Source of the DNA: Micromonospora sp. NBC_00389
GTDB taxonomy: Bacteria; Actinomycetota; Actinomycetes; Mycobacteriales; Micromonosporaceae
DNA: 64,000 nt
Direction of reading: 5' to 3'
Assembly (NCBI RefSeq): GCF_036059255.1
Contig: NZ_CP107947.1
Coordinates: 5,642,001-5,706,000 of the forward strand
The notes under the pieces are model-generated. The model was not told the DNA's origin. It was given only the letters and a program-made list of their open reading frames with translations, and did not search any database. The position numbers and the translations under genes were made by a program. This document shows, in pieces, positions 15,416-24,650 of the stretch (positions within the stretch are counted from its first letter, which is position 1; the number at the start of each line of letters is the position of its first letter).

Positions 15416-18400
15416 ATGGGTTTGCGGACCTTCATCGAGGGTTGGCCGGTCTACCGGCAGCTCACCGGCACCGACCCGTTGGGCCGGGGCGCTGCGGCGC
15501 AGTCCGCCCGCTCGGCGGAGTTGACTGCCCGCACCGAGGATGCCGACAGCGTGGCCCGCTCGGTCTGCCCGTACTGCGCGGTGGGCTGCGGTCAGCGGGT
15601 GTTCGTCAAGGACGGGCAGGTCAGTCAGATCGAGGGCGACCCGGACAGTCCGATCTCGCGGGGTCGGCTCTGTCCGAAGGGTTCGGCCAGCAAGAGCTTG
15701 GTGACCAGCCCGTTGCGGCAGACGACGATCCGCTACCGCCGGCCGTACTCGACGCAGTGGGAGGATCTGGAGCTCGACACCGCGCTCGACATGATTGCCG
15801 ACCGGATCCTCGCCGCCCGCGAGCAGACCTGGGAGGACGTCGACGCGCAGGGTCGGCCGCTGAACCGGACGTTGGGTATTTCCAGTCTGGGTGGGGCGAC
15901 GCTGGACAACGAGGAGAACTACCTCATCAAGAAGTTGTTCACCGCGATGGGGGCGCTCCAGATTGAGAACCAGGCCCGTATTTGACACTCCGCCACTGTC
16001 CCCGGTCTGGGGGCCAGCTTCGGTCGTGGCGGTGCGACGGATTTCCAGCAGGACATCGCCAACGCTGACGTGATAGTCATTCAGGGTTCGAACATGGCTG
16101 AGGCGCACCCGGTGGGCTTCCAGTGGGTGATGGAGGCCAAGCGCCGGGGTGCGAAGGTGTTCCATGTCGATCCTCGGTTCACCCGGACCAGCGCGGTCGC
16201 CGACAGCTACCTGCCGATCCGGGCGGGCACGGATATCGCCCTGCTGGGTGGGGTGGTGCGCTACATCCTGGACAACGAACTCGACTTCCGCGAGTACGTG
16301 CTCTCGTACACGAACGCGGCGACGATCGTCAGCGAGCAGTTCACCGACACCGAGGACGGCGACGGGTTCTTTTCCGGCTTCGACCCCGAGACCGGCACCT
16401 ACGTGCAGGACAGTTGGCAGTACGAGGGGCACGAGGGCTCCTCCGGCAGCGGGCACACCGCCCAGGAGCGGGATAGCGCCTCGGGGCTGGCGCACGAGTC
16501 GCACGGCGCACCGGTTGGCGGCCAGACCCTGCGGGACGAGACGTTGCAGCATCCGCGTTGCGTGTACCAGATTCTGAAGCGGCACTTCGCCCGGTACACC
16601 CCGGAGATGGTGGAACGGGTCTGCGGCATTCCGCAGGAGAAGTTCCTGGAGTTGGCGCAGGCCTGGACGCAGAATTCCGGCCGGGAACGTACCGGGATGC
16701 TGATCTATTCGGTGGGGTGGACGCAGCACAGCGTGGGTGTGCAGTACATCCGCACCGGCGCGATCATCCAACTGCTGCTCGGCAACATGGGCCGCCCCGG
16801 TGGCGGGGTCATGGCCCTGCGGGGGCACGCCAGCATCCAGGGCTCCACCGACATCCCGACGCTGTTCAACCTGCTGCCCGGCTACCTACCGATGCCGCAC
16901 CACGCCGACCACCCGACGTTCGACAAGTGGGTCGACAGCATCCGCCATCCCGGCCAGAAGGGCTTCTGGGGTAACGCCGGGTCGTTCGCCGCCAGCCTGC
17001 TCAAGGCGTACTGGGGCGATGCGGCGACGCCAGAGAATGACTACTGCTACGGCTATCTGCCCCGGTTGACCGGCGACCACGGGACGTACCAGCAGGTGCT
17101 GAACATGATCGACGGCAAGATCAAGGGGTACTTCCTGCTCGGGCAAAACCCGGCCGTCGGTTCCGCGCATGGCCGCGCCCAGCGCCTCGGCATGGCCAAC
17201 CTCGACTGGCTCGTGGTTCGCGACCTGTTCATGATTGAAAGCGCCACGTTCTGGCAGAACGGCCCCGAGGTGGCCACCGGCGAGATCGTCCCTGAGGAGT
17301 GCCGTACGGAGGTGTTCTTCCTGCCCGCCGCCTCGCACGTGGAGAAGGAGGGCACGTTCACCCAGACCCAACGGCTGCTGCAATGGCGCGAGAAGGCCGT
17401 CGAACCCCCGGGCGACGCCCGCTCCGAGTTGTGGTTCTTCTACCACCTCGGCCGCAAGCTGCGGGAGAAGCTGGCCGGCTCGGACCTGCCCCGCGACCGG
17501 GCGCTGCTCGACCTCACCTGGGACTACCCCACGCACGGCCCGCACGCCGAGCCGCACGCCGAGGCCGTGCTGCGGGAAATCAACGGGTACGACGTGGCGA
17601 CCGGCCGTCCGCTGTCCAGTTTCGGCGACGCTCGCGCGGACGGCTCCACCGCGATCGGCTGCTGGATCTACACCGGGGTGTACGCCGACGGCGTGAACCA
17701 GGCCGCCCGACGCAAGCCAGGCGCGGAGCAGGACTGGGTTGCTGCGGAGTGGGGTTGGGCCTGGCCGGCGAACCGGCGGATCCTCTACAACCGTGCCTCC
17801 GCCGACCCGGACGGCAAACCGTGGAGTGAGCGCAAGAAGTACGTCTGGTGGGACCCGGAGAAGGCCGAGTGGACCGGCTACGACGTGCCGGACTTCGAGA
17901 AGACCAAACCACCGTCCTACCGGCCACCGCCCGGCGCGTCCGGCACCGAGGGCATCGCCGGCGACGACCCGTTCATCATGCAGGGCGACGGTAAGGGCTG
18001 GCTGTACGCGCCCAGCGGAGTCCTGGACGGGCCGATGCCCACCCATTACGAGCCGGTCGAGTCACCGGTGCGTAACCCGCTCTACCTCCAGCAGGCCAAC
18101 CCGACCCGCAAGATGTACGCGCATCCGATCAATTCGGTGAACCCGAGCCCGCCGGAGGCGCACAGCCAGGTGTTCCCGTACGTGTTCACGGTCAGCCGGC
18201 TCACCGAACACCACACCGCCGGCGCGATGAGCCGCACGGTCCGCCCGCTGGCCGAGCTGCAACCGGAGATGTTCGTCGAGGTCTCCCCGCAGTTGGCCGC
18301 CGAGGCCAATCTGGCGCATCTCGGCTGGGCACATCTGGTCAGCGCCCGCGCGGTGATCGAGGCGAAGGTGCTGGTGACCGATCGGCTCACCCCGCTACGG

Positions 18401-18688
18401 GTGGACGGCCGGATCATCCATCAGGTCTGGTTGCCGTACCACTTCGGCTTCGAGGGTCTGGTGACCGGCGACTCGGCCAACGACCTGTTCGGCATCAGCC
18501 TCGACCCGAACGTCCTGATCCAGGAGAGCAAGGTCGGGACCTGCGACGTCCGGCCCGGCCGCCGTCCCACCGGGCCAGCGCTCCTCGACCTGGTGGCCGA
18601 CTATCAGCGGCGGGCCGGAATCGCCCCGGGTCGACATGCCCCGGCGGTCACCACCGACAGCGACGGGGAGGAGCACGGTGATTCCTGA
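15416..18688 (+). CDS. fdhA: Formate dehydrogenase catalytic subunit, selenoprotein (in-frame UGA read as Sec)
   Basis: A 1090-residue molybdopterin oxidoreductase encoded across a TGA at 15983-15985. Frames on both sides are the same, and the join reads NQARI-U-HSATVPGLGASFGRGG, the conserved active-site context of formate dehydrogenases. Sec is residue 190. The N-terminal [4Fe-4S] site is SVCPYCAVGCG...RLCPKG; later MGDN-binding segments include VIVIQGSNMAEAHPVGFQW and the C-terminal VSRLTEHHTAGAMSRT. Length matches the FdnG/FdhG class (about 1015 residues). No twin-arginine signal is visible, so the enzyme probably stays cytoplasmic. I start at the ATG at 15416, behind a GGGAGGGGG; ATGs at 15377 and 15383 are possible. 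It oxidises formate to CO2 and passes electrons to the next two subunits. Confidence 0.93.
15983..16022 (+). promoter_or_regulatory. Bacterial SECIS element at the Sec UGA codon
   Basis: Directly after the UGA the mRNA can form a hairpin whose apical part is CCCC (16000-16003), loop GGUCU (16004-16008), GGGG. The GGUCU apical loop about 18 bases from the UGA is the hallmark recognised by SelB in the E. coli formate dehydrogenase SECIS. With selB and tRNA-Sec in the same locus this is strong evidence that the UGA is decoded as selenocysteine. Confidence 0.85.
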
Positions 18689-19841
18689 CCCGAACAGCCT
18701 GTACGGGCCGCTGGACCCGGCACCGGATGCCGGTTGGTCGTCGGCGCCGCCCCGGATGGGGTTCTTCACCGACACCAGCGTCTGCATCGGCTGCAAGGCG
18801 TGCGAGGTGGCCTGCAAGGAGTGGAACGGGGTGCCTGGCTCCGGCCTGGACCTGCTCGGCATGTCGTACGACAACACCGGGGCGCTGACCGCGAACTCGT
18901 GGCGGCACGTCGCGTTCATCGAACAGGCCCGCCCGGCCGGGCATCGCGCCCCGCCGTCCGCCCCGCCGTCCGCCCCGCCGTCCGCCTCGCCGTCCGCCGG
19001 GACGCCGGTCAGCGTCCCGGCCAGCGCGGCGTCGGCGGCCGTCGCGGGCGGCACCACCGATCTGGCCGGCACGGACCCGGGAGTGCCGCCCGAGTCACCG
19101 TCGGCCGCCGCCCGGATGGCCGCCGGCGGGCCGACCGACGTGCTCGGCGACCCGGTAGGCCCCGGGCCGGTCGTCGGTGGCGCTGGGCCGGTCGTCGGTG
19201 GCGCTGCCCCGGAGTTCCTCGGGATGCCGGGTGCGCAGCCGCCGGGTCGGGGCACGGGTGTGCAGGAGCGTACGGATTTTCGCTGGTTGATGATGTCGGA
19301 CGTGTGTAAGCACTGCACGCACGCGGCGTGTCTGGATGTGTGTCCGACGGGTTCGTTGTTCCGGACGGAGTTCGGGACGGTGGTGGTGCAGGAGGACATC
19401 TGTAACGGCTGTGGTTACTGCATCTCGGCGTGCCCTTACGGTGTGATTGATCAGCGTAAGGATGATGGTCGGGCGTGGAAGTGCACGTTGTGCTATGACC
19501 GGCTGGGTGCGGGGATGACTCCGGCGTGTGCGCAGGCGTGTCCGACGGAGTCGATCCAGTACGGGGCGTTGGATGAGTTGCGGGAGCGGGCTGCCGCGCG
19601 GGTCGAGGCGTTGCACGAGCGGGGAGTGTCCGAGGCGCGGTTGTACGGGCATGATCCGAACGATGGTGTTGGTGGTGACGGGGCGTTCTTCCTGTTGCTG
19701 GATGAGCCCGAGGTGTATGGGCTGCCGCCGGATCCGGTGGTGACCACCCGGGACCTGCCGGCCATGTGGAAGCGCGCCGGCCTGGCGGCGCTTGCCATGG
19801 CGGCGGCAACCGTCGCCGCGTTCGTCGGAGGTTCCTCGTGA
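18678..19841 (+). CDS. fdhB: Formate dehydrogenase iron-sulfur (beta) subunit with a long low-complexity insertion
   Basis: A 387-residue electron-transfer subunit with four ferredoxin-type Cys clusters: CIGCKACEVACKEW (from about residue 36), CKHCTHAACLDVCP, CNGCGYCISACPYG and CTLCYDR...CAQACPTES. A C-terminal hydrophobic helix (LAALAMAAATVAAFVGG) would anchor it to the membrane subunit. Unusually, about 105 residues of Ala/Pro/Ser/Gly-rich sequence (roughly residues 92-196) are inserted between the first and second clusters. They are encoded by 12-bp (about 18949-18996) and 21-bp (19160-19204) DNA tandem repeats. From about 19260 the DNA becomes less G/C-rich at third positions. The GTG start has a GGGGAGGAG and overlaps the end of fdhA by 11 bases. 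Confidence 0.88.
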   Translation: MIPDPNSLYGPLDPAPDAGWSSAPPRMGFFTDTSVCIGCKACEVACKEWNGVPGSGLDLLGMSYDNTGALTANSWRHVAFIEQARPAGHRAPPSAPPSAPPSASPSAGTPVSVPASAASAAVAGGTTDLAGTDPGVPPESPSAAARMAAGGPTDVLGDPVGPGPVVGGAGPVVGGAAPEFLGMPGAQPPGRGTGVQERTDFRWLMMSDVCKHCTHAACLDVCPTGSLFRTEFGTVVVQEDICNGCGYCISACPYGVIDQRKDDGRAWKCTLCYDRLGAGMTPACAQACPTESIQYGALDELRERAAARVEALHERGVSEARLYGHDPNDGVGGDGAFFLLLDEPEVYGLPPDPVVTTRDLPAMWKRAGLAALAMAAATVAAFVGGSS

Positions 19842-21115
19842 GTCCAGACCGTCCCCCGGTTGGTGACCTGTTCCGTCGCTTCCGCGACCGCCTCGCCGCC
19901 GAGGGCGCCGAAGGCCCCGACCGGCTCGGCCGCCCCACCCGGCCGGAGACGAACGGCCACGGCGCAACGCCGAGCGACAGGCCAGCGGCAACCGCGAGCG
20001 ACAGCACAGCGGCAACCGTGAGCCGTGGAACGGCCGGCGCCGAGGCCCCGGCCGACCTGACCCCGCGGCCGCCGCGGACCGCCGAACCCGCCGGCCGGCG
20101 GACTGGCCGGCGGGGCGGTCGTCGCGGCGGCGAGGAACTGCGGGTGCCAGAGGCCGAGTTCACCTCGTACTACGGCCGGCCCGTCCTGAAGCCGCCGGTC
20201 TGGAAATGGGACATCGCGGCGTACCTGTTCACCGGCGGGCTGGCCGCCGGCTCGTCGCTGCTCGCCGCGGGCGGGCAGCTCACCGGCCGACCGGCACTGC
20301 GCCGGGCCGGTCGGGTCACCGCGCTGGCCGCCGTCAGCGCCAGCGCCGTCTTCCTGGTCAAGGACCTGGGCAGGCCGGCGCGGTTCCACCACATGCTCAG
20401 GGTGGCCAAGCTGACCTCACCGATGTCGGTGGGCACCTGGATCCTCACCGCCTTCGGGCCGGCCGCCGGGGTCGCCGCGATCGCCGAGGCCGCCGACTGG
20501 CTGCCCCGGCACGGGCTGCTCGGGCTGGCCCGTCGAGCGCTGCCGCCGGTCGGGCACGCTGCCGGGCTGCTCGCCGCCGGCACCGCGCCCGCGCTGGCCA
20601 CGTACACCGGGGTGCTGCTCGCCGACACGGCGGTGCCGTCCTGGCACGAGGCGTACCCGGAGCTGCCGGTCATCTTCGCGGGCAGCGCGTTGGCCAGCGG
20701 CGCCGGCGTGGGTCTGCTCGCCGCGCCGCCGGCCCAGGCCGGGCCGGCCCGCCGGATGGCAGTGGCCGGCGCGGCCCTGGAACTGTTCGGCGCGCACCGG
20801 GTGGAGACCCGCCTCGGCCTGCTCAGCGAGCCCTACCGGTTGGGCCTGCCCGGTCGGCTGCTGCGCACCGGTCGGCTGTTGACCTCGGTCGGGGTGGCCG
20901 GCGCGCTGCTCGGCCGGCGCAGTCGGGTGGTTGGCGTGCTGTCCGGCACCGCGCTGCTGGCCGCGTCGGTCGCCACCCGGTTCGGCATCTTCCACGGCGG
21001 CGTCGCCTCCGCCCGCGATCCGCGGTATACCGTGGTGCCGCAACGCGAGCGGGTCAATGCTCGCCGGAATGGCATGGATCTTCCACCTGGCCCGGCGGCC
21101 CCGCCTGTGTTGTGA
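19838..21115 (+). CDS. Formate dehydrogenase membrane subunit, NrfD/PsrC type
   Basis: A 425-residue protein. The first 105 or so residues are hydrophilic and disordered (Pro/Ala/Thr/Arg-rich). About eight hydrophobic segments follow, starting WKWDIAAYLFTGGLAAGSSLLAAGG, which is characteristic of NrfD-like quinone-reacting anchors and contains the conserved KDLGRPARFHHMLRV loop. It should accept electrons from the Fe-S subunit and reduce menaquinone. Its GTG overlaps the fdhB stop by four bases (GTGA). It differs from the b-type cytochrome FdnI of E. coli: no paired haem-ligand histidines are evident, so this is a haem-free anchor. Confidence 0.85.
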   Translation: MSPDRPPVGDLFRRFRDRLAAEGAEGPDRLGRPTRPETNGHGATPSDRPAATASDSTAATVSRGTAGAEAPADLTPRPPRTAEPAGRRTGRRGGRRGGEELRVPEAEFTSYYGRPVLKPPVWKWDIAAYLFTGGLAAGSSLLAAGGQLTGRPALRRAGRVTALAAVSASAVFLVKDLGRPARFHHMLRVAKLTSPMSVGTWILTAFGPAAGVAAIAEAADWLPRHGLLGLARRALPPVGHAAGLLAAGTAPALATYTGVLLADTAVPSWHEAYPELPVIFAGSALASGAGVGLLAAPPAQAGPARRMAVAGAALELFGAHRVETRLGLLSEPYRLGLPGRLLRTGRLLTSVGVAGALLGRRSRVVGVLSGTALLAASVATRFGIFHGGVASARDPRYTVVPQRERVNARRNGMDLPPGPAAPPVL

Positions 21116-21128
21116 TCGAATGTCCGGT

Positions 21129-21224
21129 GGAGGCGTTCAGGCGGCTGGTGCCCCTCCCGGTCTTCAAAACCGGAGTGGTCCGGGACCCGGGCCAGGCGGG
21201 TTCGATTCCCGTCCGTCTCCGCCA
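21129..21224 (+). tRNA. selC: tRNA-Sec (anticodon TCA), selC
   Basis: A roughly 96-base tRNA. It has acceptor arms GGAGGCG/CGTCTCC (one G-U pair), discriminator G and encoded CCA (21222-21224). The anticodon loop CTTCAAA carries TCA at 21164-21166, closed by CCGGT/ACCGG. A long variable arm spans about 21174-21193, and the T-loop is TTCGATT. The size, long variable arm and UCA anticodon identify selenocysteine tRNA. It sits between the dehydrogenase genes and selA, so the locus carries its own decoding tRNA. Confidence 0.93.
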
Positions 21225-21246
21225 ACGCGCGGCAGGAGTTGACGTG

Positions 21247-22551
21247 ATGGGCGAGGGGCCGGTGGACCCGCGACGCCGGGTGCCCCGCACCGACACGCTC
21301 CTCGCCGACCCGCGGCTGACCGCGGCCATCGCGAGCCTCGGGCGGGACCGCGTCAAGTCGGTCGTCGCCCAGACGCAGGAGCGGGCCCGTCGCGGCGAGA
21401 TCGGCCCCGACGAGGTCCGTGACGCCGCCGTCGCCGCGCTGCCCGCACCCGGCCCCCGCGCGGTGCTCAACGCCACCGGCGTCGTGCTGCACACCAACCT
21501 GGGTCGAGCGCCGCTGTCGCCCACCGCTGTCGCCGCGGTCGTGGCCGCCGCCGGGCACACCGATGTGGAGCTGGACCTGACCACCGGGCGGCGGGCCCGC
21601 CGCGGCCGCGACGCGATCGACGCGCTGGCCGCCGCCGTGCCCGACGCGGGCGCCGTGCACGTGGTCAACAACGGCGCCGCCGCGCTGGTGCTGGCCGCCA
21701 CCGCGTTGGCCGCCGGCCGGGAGATCGTGGTCAGCCGGGGCGAGCTGGTCGAGATCGGCGACGGCTTCCGCCTGCCCGACCTGCTGGAGAGCACCGGCGC
21801 CCGGCTGCGGGAGGTGGGCACCACCAACCGCACGACGCTCGCCGACTACGCCGCCGCAGTCGGCCCGAACACCGGCTTCGTGCTCAAGGTGCACCCGTCG
21901 AACTTCCAGGTCACCGGCTTCACCTCGGCCACACCGGTCCGGCAGTTGGCCACCATCGGCGTGCCGGTGGTCGCCGACATCGGCTCCGGCCTGCTCACCC
22001 CGGATCCGCTGCTGCCCGACGAACCGGACGCGGCGAGCAGCCTGCGCGCCGGCGCCGCGCTGGTCACCGCCAGCGGCGACAAGCTCCTCGGCGGCCCGCA
22101 GGCGGGGCTGCTGCTCGGCGACGCCGAGCTGGTCGACCGGCTGCGCCGCCATCCGCTGGCCCGGGCGTTGCGCGTGGACAAACTCACCCTGGCTGCGCTG
22201 GCCGCCACCCTGCACCGCCCGGACACCCCGACCCGGACCGCGCTGCACGCCGACCCGGGCGTCCTGCGCCGGCGGGTGGAGCGGCTGCGCGACCTGCTCG
22301 GCGCGGACGGTCGCAAGGCGGAGGTCGTGCCGGCGGTCGCCGTGGTCGGCGGCGGCGGAGCCCCCGGCGTGGAGCTGGATTCCTGGGCGCTGAGCCTGCC
22401 CGAGCGGTACGCCATGCCACTGCGCACCGGCGCCCAGCCGGTGCTCGGCCGGGTGGTGCGGGGCCGGCTCCTGCTCGACCTGCGCTGCGTGCCCCCCGAC
22501 GCCGACGAGGCGGTCCGGGCGGCCGTGCTGCGCGTACCCGGAGACGACTGA
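21247..22551 (+). CDS. selA: L-seryl-tRNA(Sec) selenium transferase
   Basis: A 434-residue PLP enzyme that converts Ser-tRNA(Sec) to Sec-tRNA(Sec) using selenophosphate. Recognisable blocks are VLNATGVVLHTNLGRAPLS (about residues 75-93), VNNGAAALVLA, SRGELVEIGDGFRLPD and KVHPSNFQVTGF. The PLP lysine is in SGDKLLGGPQAG (Lys279). Length fits the family (about 430-465). The ATG is eight bases after AGGAG (21234-21238), beginning 22 bases after the tRNA's CCA. The stop is followed two bases later by selB, so the two are one transcript. A selenophosphate synthetase (selD) is not in this window. Confidence 0.95.
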   Translation: MGEGPVDPRRRVPRTDTLLADPRLTAAIASLGRDRVKSVVAQTQERARRGEIGPDEVRDAAVAALPAPGPRAVLNATGVVLHTNLGRAPLSPTAVAAVVAAAGHTDVELDLTTGRRARRGRDAIDALAAAVPDAGAVHVVNNGAAALVLAATALAAGREIVVSRGELVEIGDGFRLPDLLESTGARLREVGTTNRTTLADYAAAVGPNTGFVLKVHPSNFQVTGFTSATPVRQLATIGVPVVADIGSGLLTPDPLLPDEPDAASSLRAGAALVTASGDKLLGGPQAGLLLGDAELVDRLRRHPLARALRVDKLTLAALAATLHRPDTPTRTALHADPGVLRRRVERLRDLLGADGRKAEVVPAVAVVGGGGAPGVELDSWALSLPERYAMPLRTGAQPVLGRVVRGRLLLDLRCVPPDADEAVRAAVLRVPGDD

Positions 22552-22553
22552 CC

Positions 22554-24308
22554 GTGTTCGTCGTCGCCACCGCCGGGCACGTCGACCACGGCAAGTCGAC
22601 CCTGGTCCGGGCGCTGACCGGGATGGAGCCCGACCGGTGGGCCGAGGAACGCCGCCGGGGGATGACCATCGACCTGGGCTTCGCCTGGACGACGCTGCCA
22701 TCGGGCGGCACGGTCGCCTTCGTCGACGTACCCGGGCACGAACGTTTCGTGCCGAACATGCTCGCCGGGGTCGGGCCGGTGCCGGCGGCGCTGGTCGTGG
22801 TCGCCGCCGACGAGGGGTGGATGCCGCAGTCCGCCGAGCACGTGGCCGCGCTGGATGCGCTCGGCGTCGGGTACGGCCTGCTCGCGGTGACCCGCGCGGA
22901 CCTGGCCGACCCGGGGACGGCCATGGACCGGGCCCGGGCCGAGATCGCGGCGACCAGCCTCGGCGTGGTGGAGACGGTGGCGGTCAGCGGACTGACCGGC
23001 GACGGCCTGCCGGAGCTGCGGGCGGCCCTGGACCGGCTCGCCGCCCGGCTGCCCGCCCCCACAGTGGACGATCCGATCCGGCTCTGGGTGGATCGCAGCT
23101 TCACCGTGCGGGGCAGCGGCACCGTGGTCACCGGCACCCTCGGTGCCGGCCGGTTGCGGGTCGGTGACGAGCTGGAGCTGGCCGGTACCGACGAACCGGT
23201 CCGGGTCCGTGGCCTGCACTCACTCGGCCAGGCCCGGCCGGAGGCGGCGGCGGTGGCCCGGGTGGCCGTCAACCTGCGCGGCACGCCTCGTGACCGGCTC
23301 GGCCGCGGCGACGCGCTGCTCACCCCGGGCCGGTTCCACCACACCGACCTCGTCGACGTCCGGCTCACCGGCGACCCGGCGGCTGACCTGCCGGCCACCC
23401 TCACCCTGCACGTCGGGTCGGCGGCGGTGCCGGTACGGGTCCGCCCACTCGGCCCGGACACCGTCCGGCTCCGGCTGGCCCGCCCGCTGCCGTTGCTGGT
23501 CGGCGATCGGGCGCTGCTGCGCGACCCGGGCCGGCACCACGTGTCCGGCGGGGTGCGGGTGCTGGACGTGGCGCCACCGCCGCTGGCCCGCCGGGGCGCT
23601 GCCGCCGCCCGCGCGCAGGTCCTCGCCGACCTGGACGGCCGGCCCGACCTGGCCGGGGAGCTGCGCCGCCGTCGGCTGATCCAGGCCGGCGCGCTGATCC
23701 GGATGGGGGTGCCGGTGCAGGCCGCGCCGGTGGCCGGCGACTGGCTGGCCGATCCCGGGCACTGGCAGCGACTCGGCGACCAGGTGACCGAGGAGGTCGC
23801 GCGCTACACACGGGAGCACCCGCTGGAGCCCGGCATGCCGGTGGACGCGCTACGCCAGCGCATCGCCCTGCCCGACCGGGTGCTGGTCGAGGCGCTGGTC
23901 CGGCCGCCGCTGCGGATCCATGCCGGCCGGGTCGGAACGGCGAGCGCCGGCGCGCTGCCCGACCCGGTGGCGCTTGCCGTGCAGCGGGTCCGGGCCGAGT
24001 ACGCCGACCGCCCGTTCCGCGCCCCCGAAGCGGACCGCCTCGTCGACCTGGGGCTGGGCCCCCGGGAGATCGGGGCCGCCGTACGCGCCGGTGCGTTGCT
24101 GCGGCTGGCGGACACCGTGGTCCTGCTGCCCGACGCGCTCGACGACGCGGTCCGGGTGCTGGCCGCGCTGCCCCAGCCGTTCACGCTCTCCGCGGCCCGT
24201 CAGGCGTTGGACACCACCCGCCGGGTGGCGGTGCCGCTGCTGGAACTGCTGGACCGCCGGGGCGCGACCCGTCGACTGCCCGACGACGCCCGCATCGTCG
24301 TCACCTGA
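22554..24308 (+). CDS. selB: Selenocysteine-specific elongation factor
   Basis: A 584-residue translational GTPase that delivers Sec-tRNA(Sec) to UGA codons marked by SECIS. The G domain is clear: GHVDHGKST (residues 8-16), DVPGHERFVPNML, and TRAD in place of the NKxD motif, as in other SelB proteins. EF-Tu-like beta-barrel domains follow (RSFTVRGSGTVVTGTL). The last 250 or so residues are winged-helix repeats that in SelB bind the SECIS hairpin (for example PFTLSAARQALDTTRRVAVPLLELLDRRGATRRL). GTG start two bases after the selA stop. It is slightly shorter than E. coli SelB (614 residues). Confidence 0.95.
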   Translation: MFVVATAGHVDHGKSTLVRALTGMEPDRWAEERRRGMTIDLGFAWTTLPSGGTVAFVDVPGHERFVPNMLAGVGPVPAALVVVAADEGWMPQSAEHVAALDALGVGYGLLAVTRADLADPGTAMDRARAEIAATSLGVVETVAVSGLTGDGLPELRAALDRLAARLPAPTVDDPIRLWVDRSFTVRGSGTVVTGTLGAGRLRVGDELELAGTDEPVRVRGLHSLGQARPEAAAVARVAVNLRGTPRDRLGRGDALLTPGRFHHTDLVDVRLTGDPAADLPATLTLHVGSAAVPVRVRPLGPDTVRLRLARPLPLLVGDRALLRDPGRHHVSGGVRVLDVAPPPLARRGAAAARAQVLADLDGRPDLAGELRRRRLIQAGALIRMGVPVQAAPVAGDWLADPGHWQRLGDQVTEEVARYTREHPLEPGMPVDALRQRIALPDRVLVEALVRPPLRIHAGRVGTASAGALPDPVALAVQRVRAEYADRPFRAPEADRLVDLGLGPREIGAAVRAGALLRLADTVVLLPDALDDAVRVLAALPQPFTLSAARQALDTTRRVAVPLLELLDRRGATRRLPDDARIVVT

Positions 24309-24361
24309 CGGTCGTGCCCGGCTGACCCGGCCAACCGGCCACCGCATCACCGACGGTCACC

Positions 24362-24367
24362 TACGGT
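24362..24367 (+). promoter_or_regulatory. Leaderless -10 box (TACGGT)
   Basis: TACGGT ends six bases before the ATG at 24374 and no ribosome-binding site is seen, as for a leaderless mRNA. Confidence 0.45.
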
Positions 24368-24373
24368 GACGCC

Positions 24374-24571
24374 ATGGACCCTTCGGCGGTCTGGCGGGAC
24401 CGGCAGCACCGGTGGCGGATCGAGGCCTACCGGGCCCCGGACCTGCGGTTCGCCATCTACGCCACCAACGGCCCCACCGAGTCCGCCCCGCTCTGGCTGT
24501 TCGGCATGTCGGCGCTGGCGCGGTGGCTGATGACCCACGCCATCTCGCTGGACGACCTGGAGACCGACTGA
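24374..24571 (+). CDS. Small hypothetical protein
   Basis: A 65-residue protein (MDPSAVWRDRQHRWRIEAYRAPDLRFAIYATNG...) with several Trp and a Trp-rich middle (SAPLWLFGMSALARWLMTH) that could be an amphipathic or membrane-touching helix. No family is recognised. It lies after selB with 65 bases between and its own leaderless-type promoter, so it is probably not part of the selenium operon. Confidence 0.5.
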   Translation: MDPSAVWRDRQHRWRIEAYRAPDLRFAIYATNGPTESAPLWLFGMSALARWLMTHAISLDDLETD

Positions 24572-24650
24572 GCGCCGGCCGGCTGGAAACCGCACCCAGA
24601 GCCGGTCTCGCTGCGGTTGAGTGGCCTGAGGCGGCGGACGGGGGTGCGCG

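Noticed and set aside
15377..15985. Formate dehydrogenase gene as a pseudogene or frameshift broken by TGA
   Set aside because: The frame is the same on both sides, the TGA is at the known Sec position, a SECIS hairpin follows, and tRNA-Sec, selA and selB are next door.
20206..22551. One 781-codon frame covering the end of the FDH membrane gene, tRNA-Sec and selA
   Set aside because: Only the part from 21247 matches SelA; the upstream part is an Arg/Gly-rich shadow of the membrane-subunit gene and runs through the tRNA.
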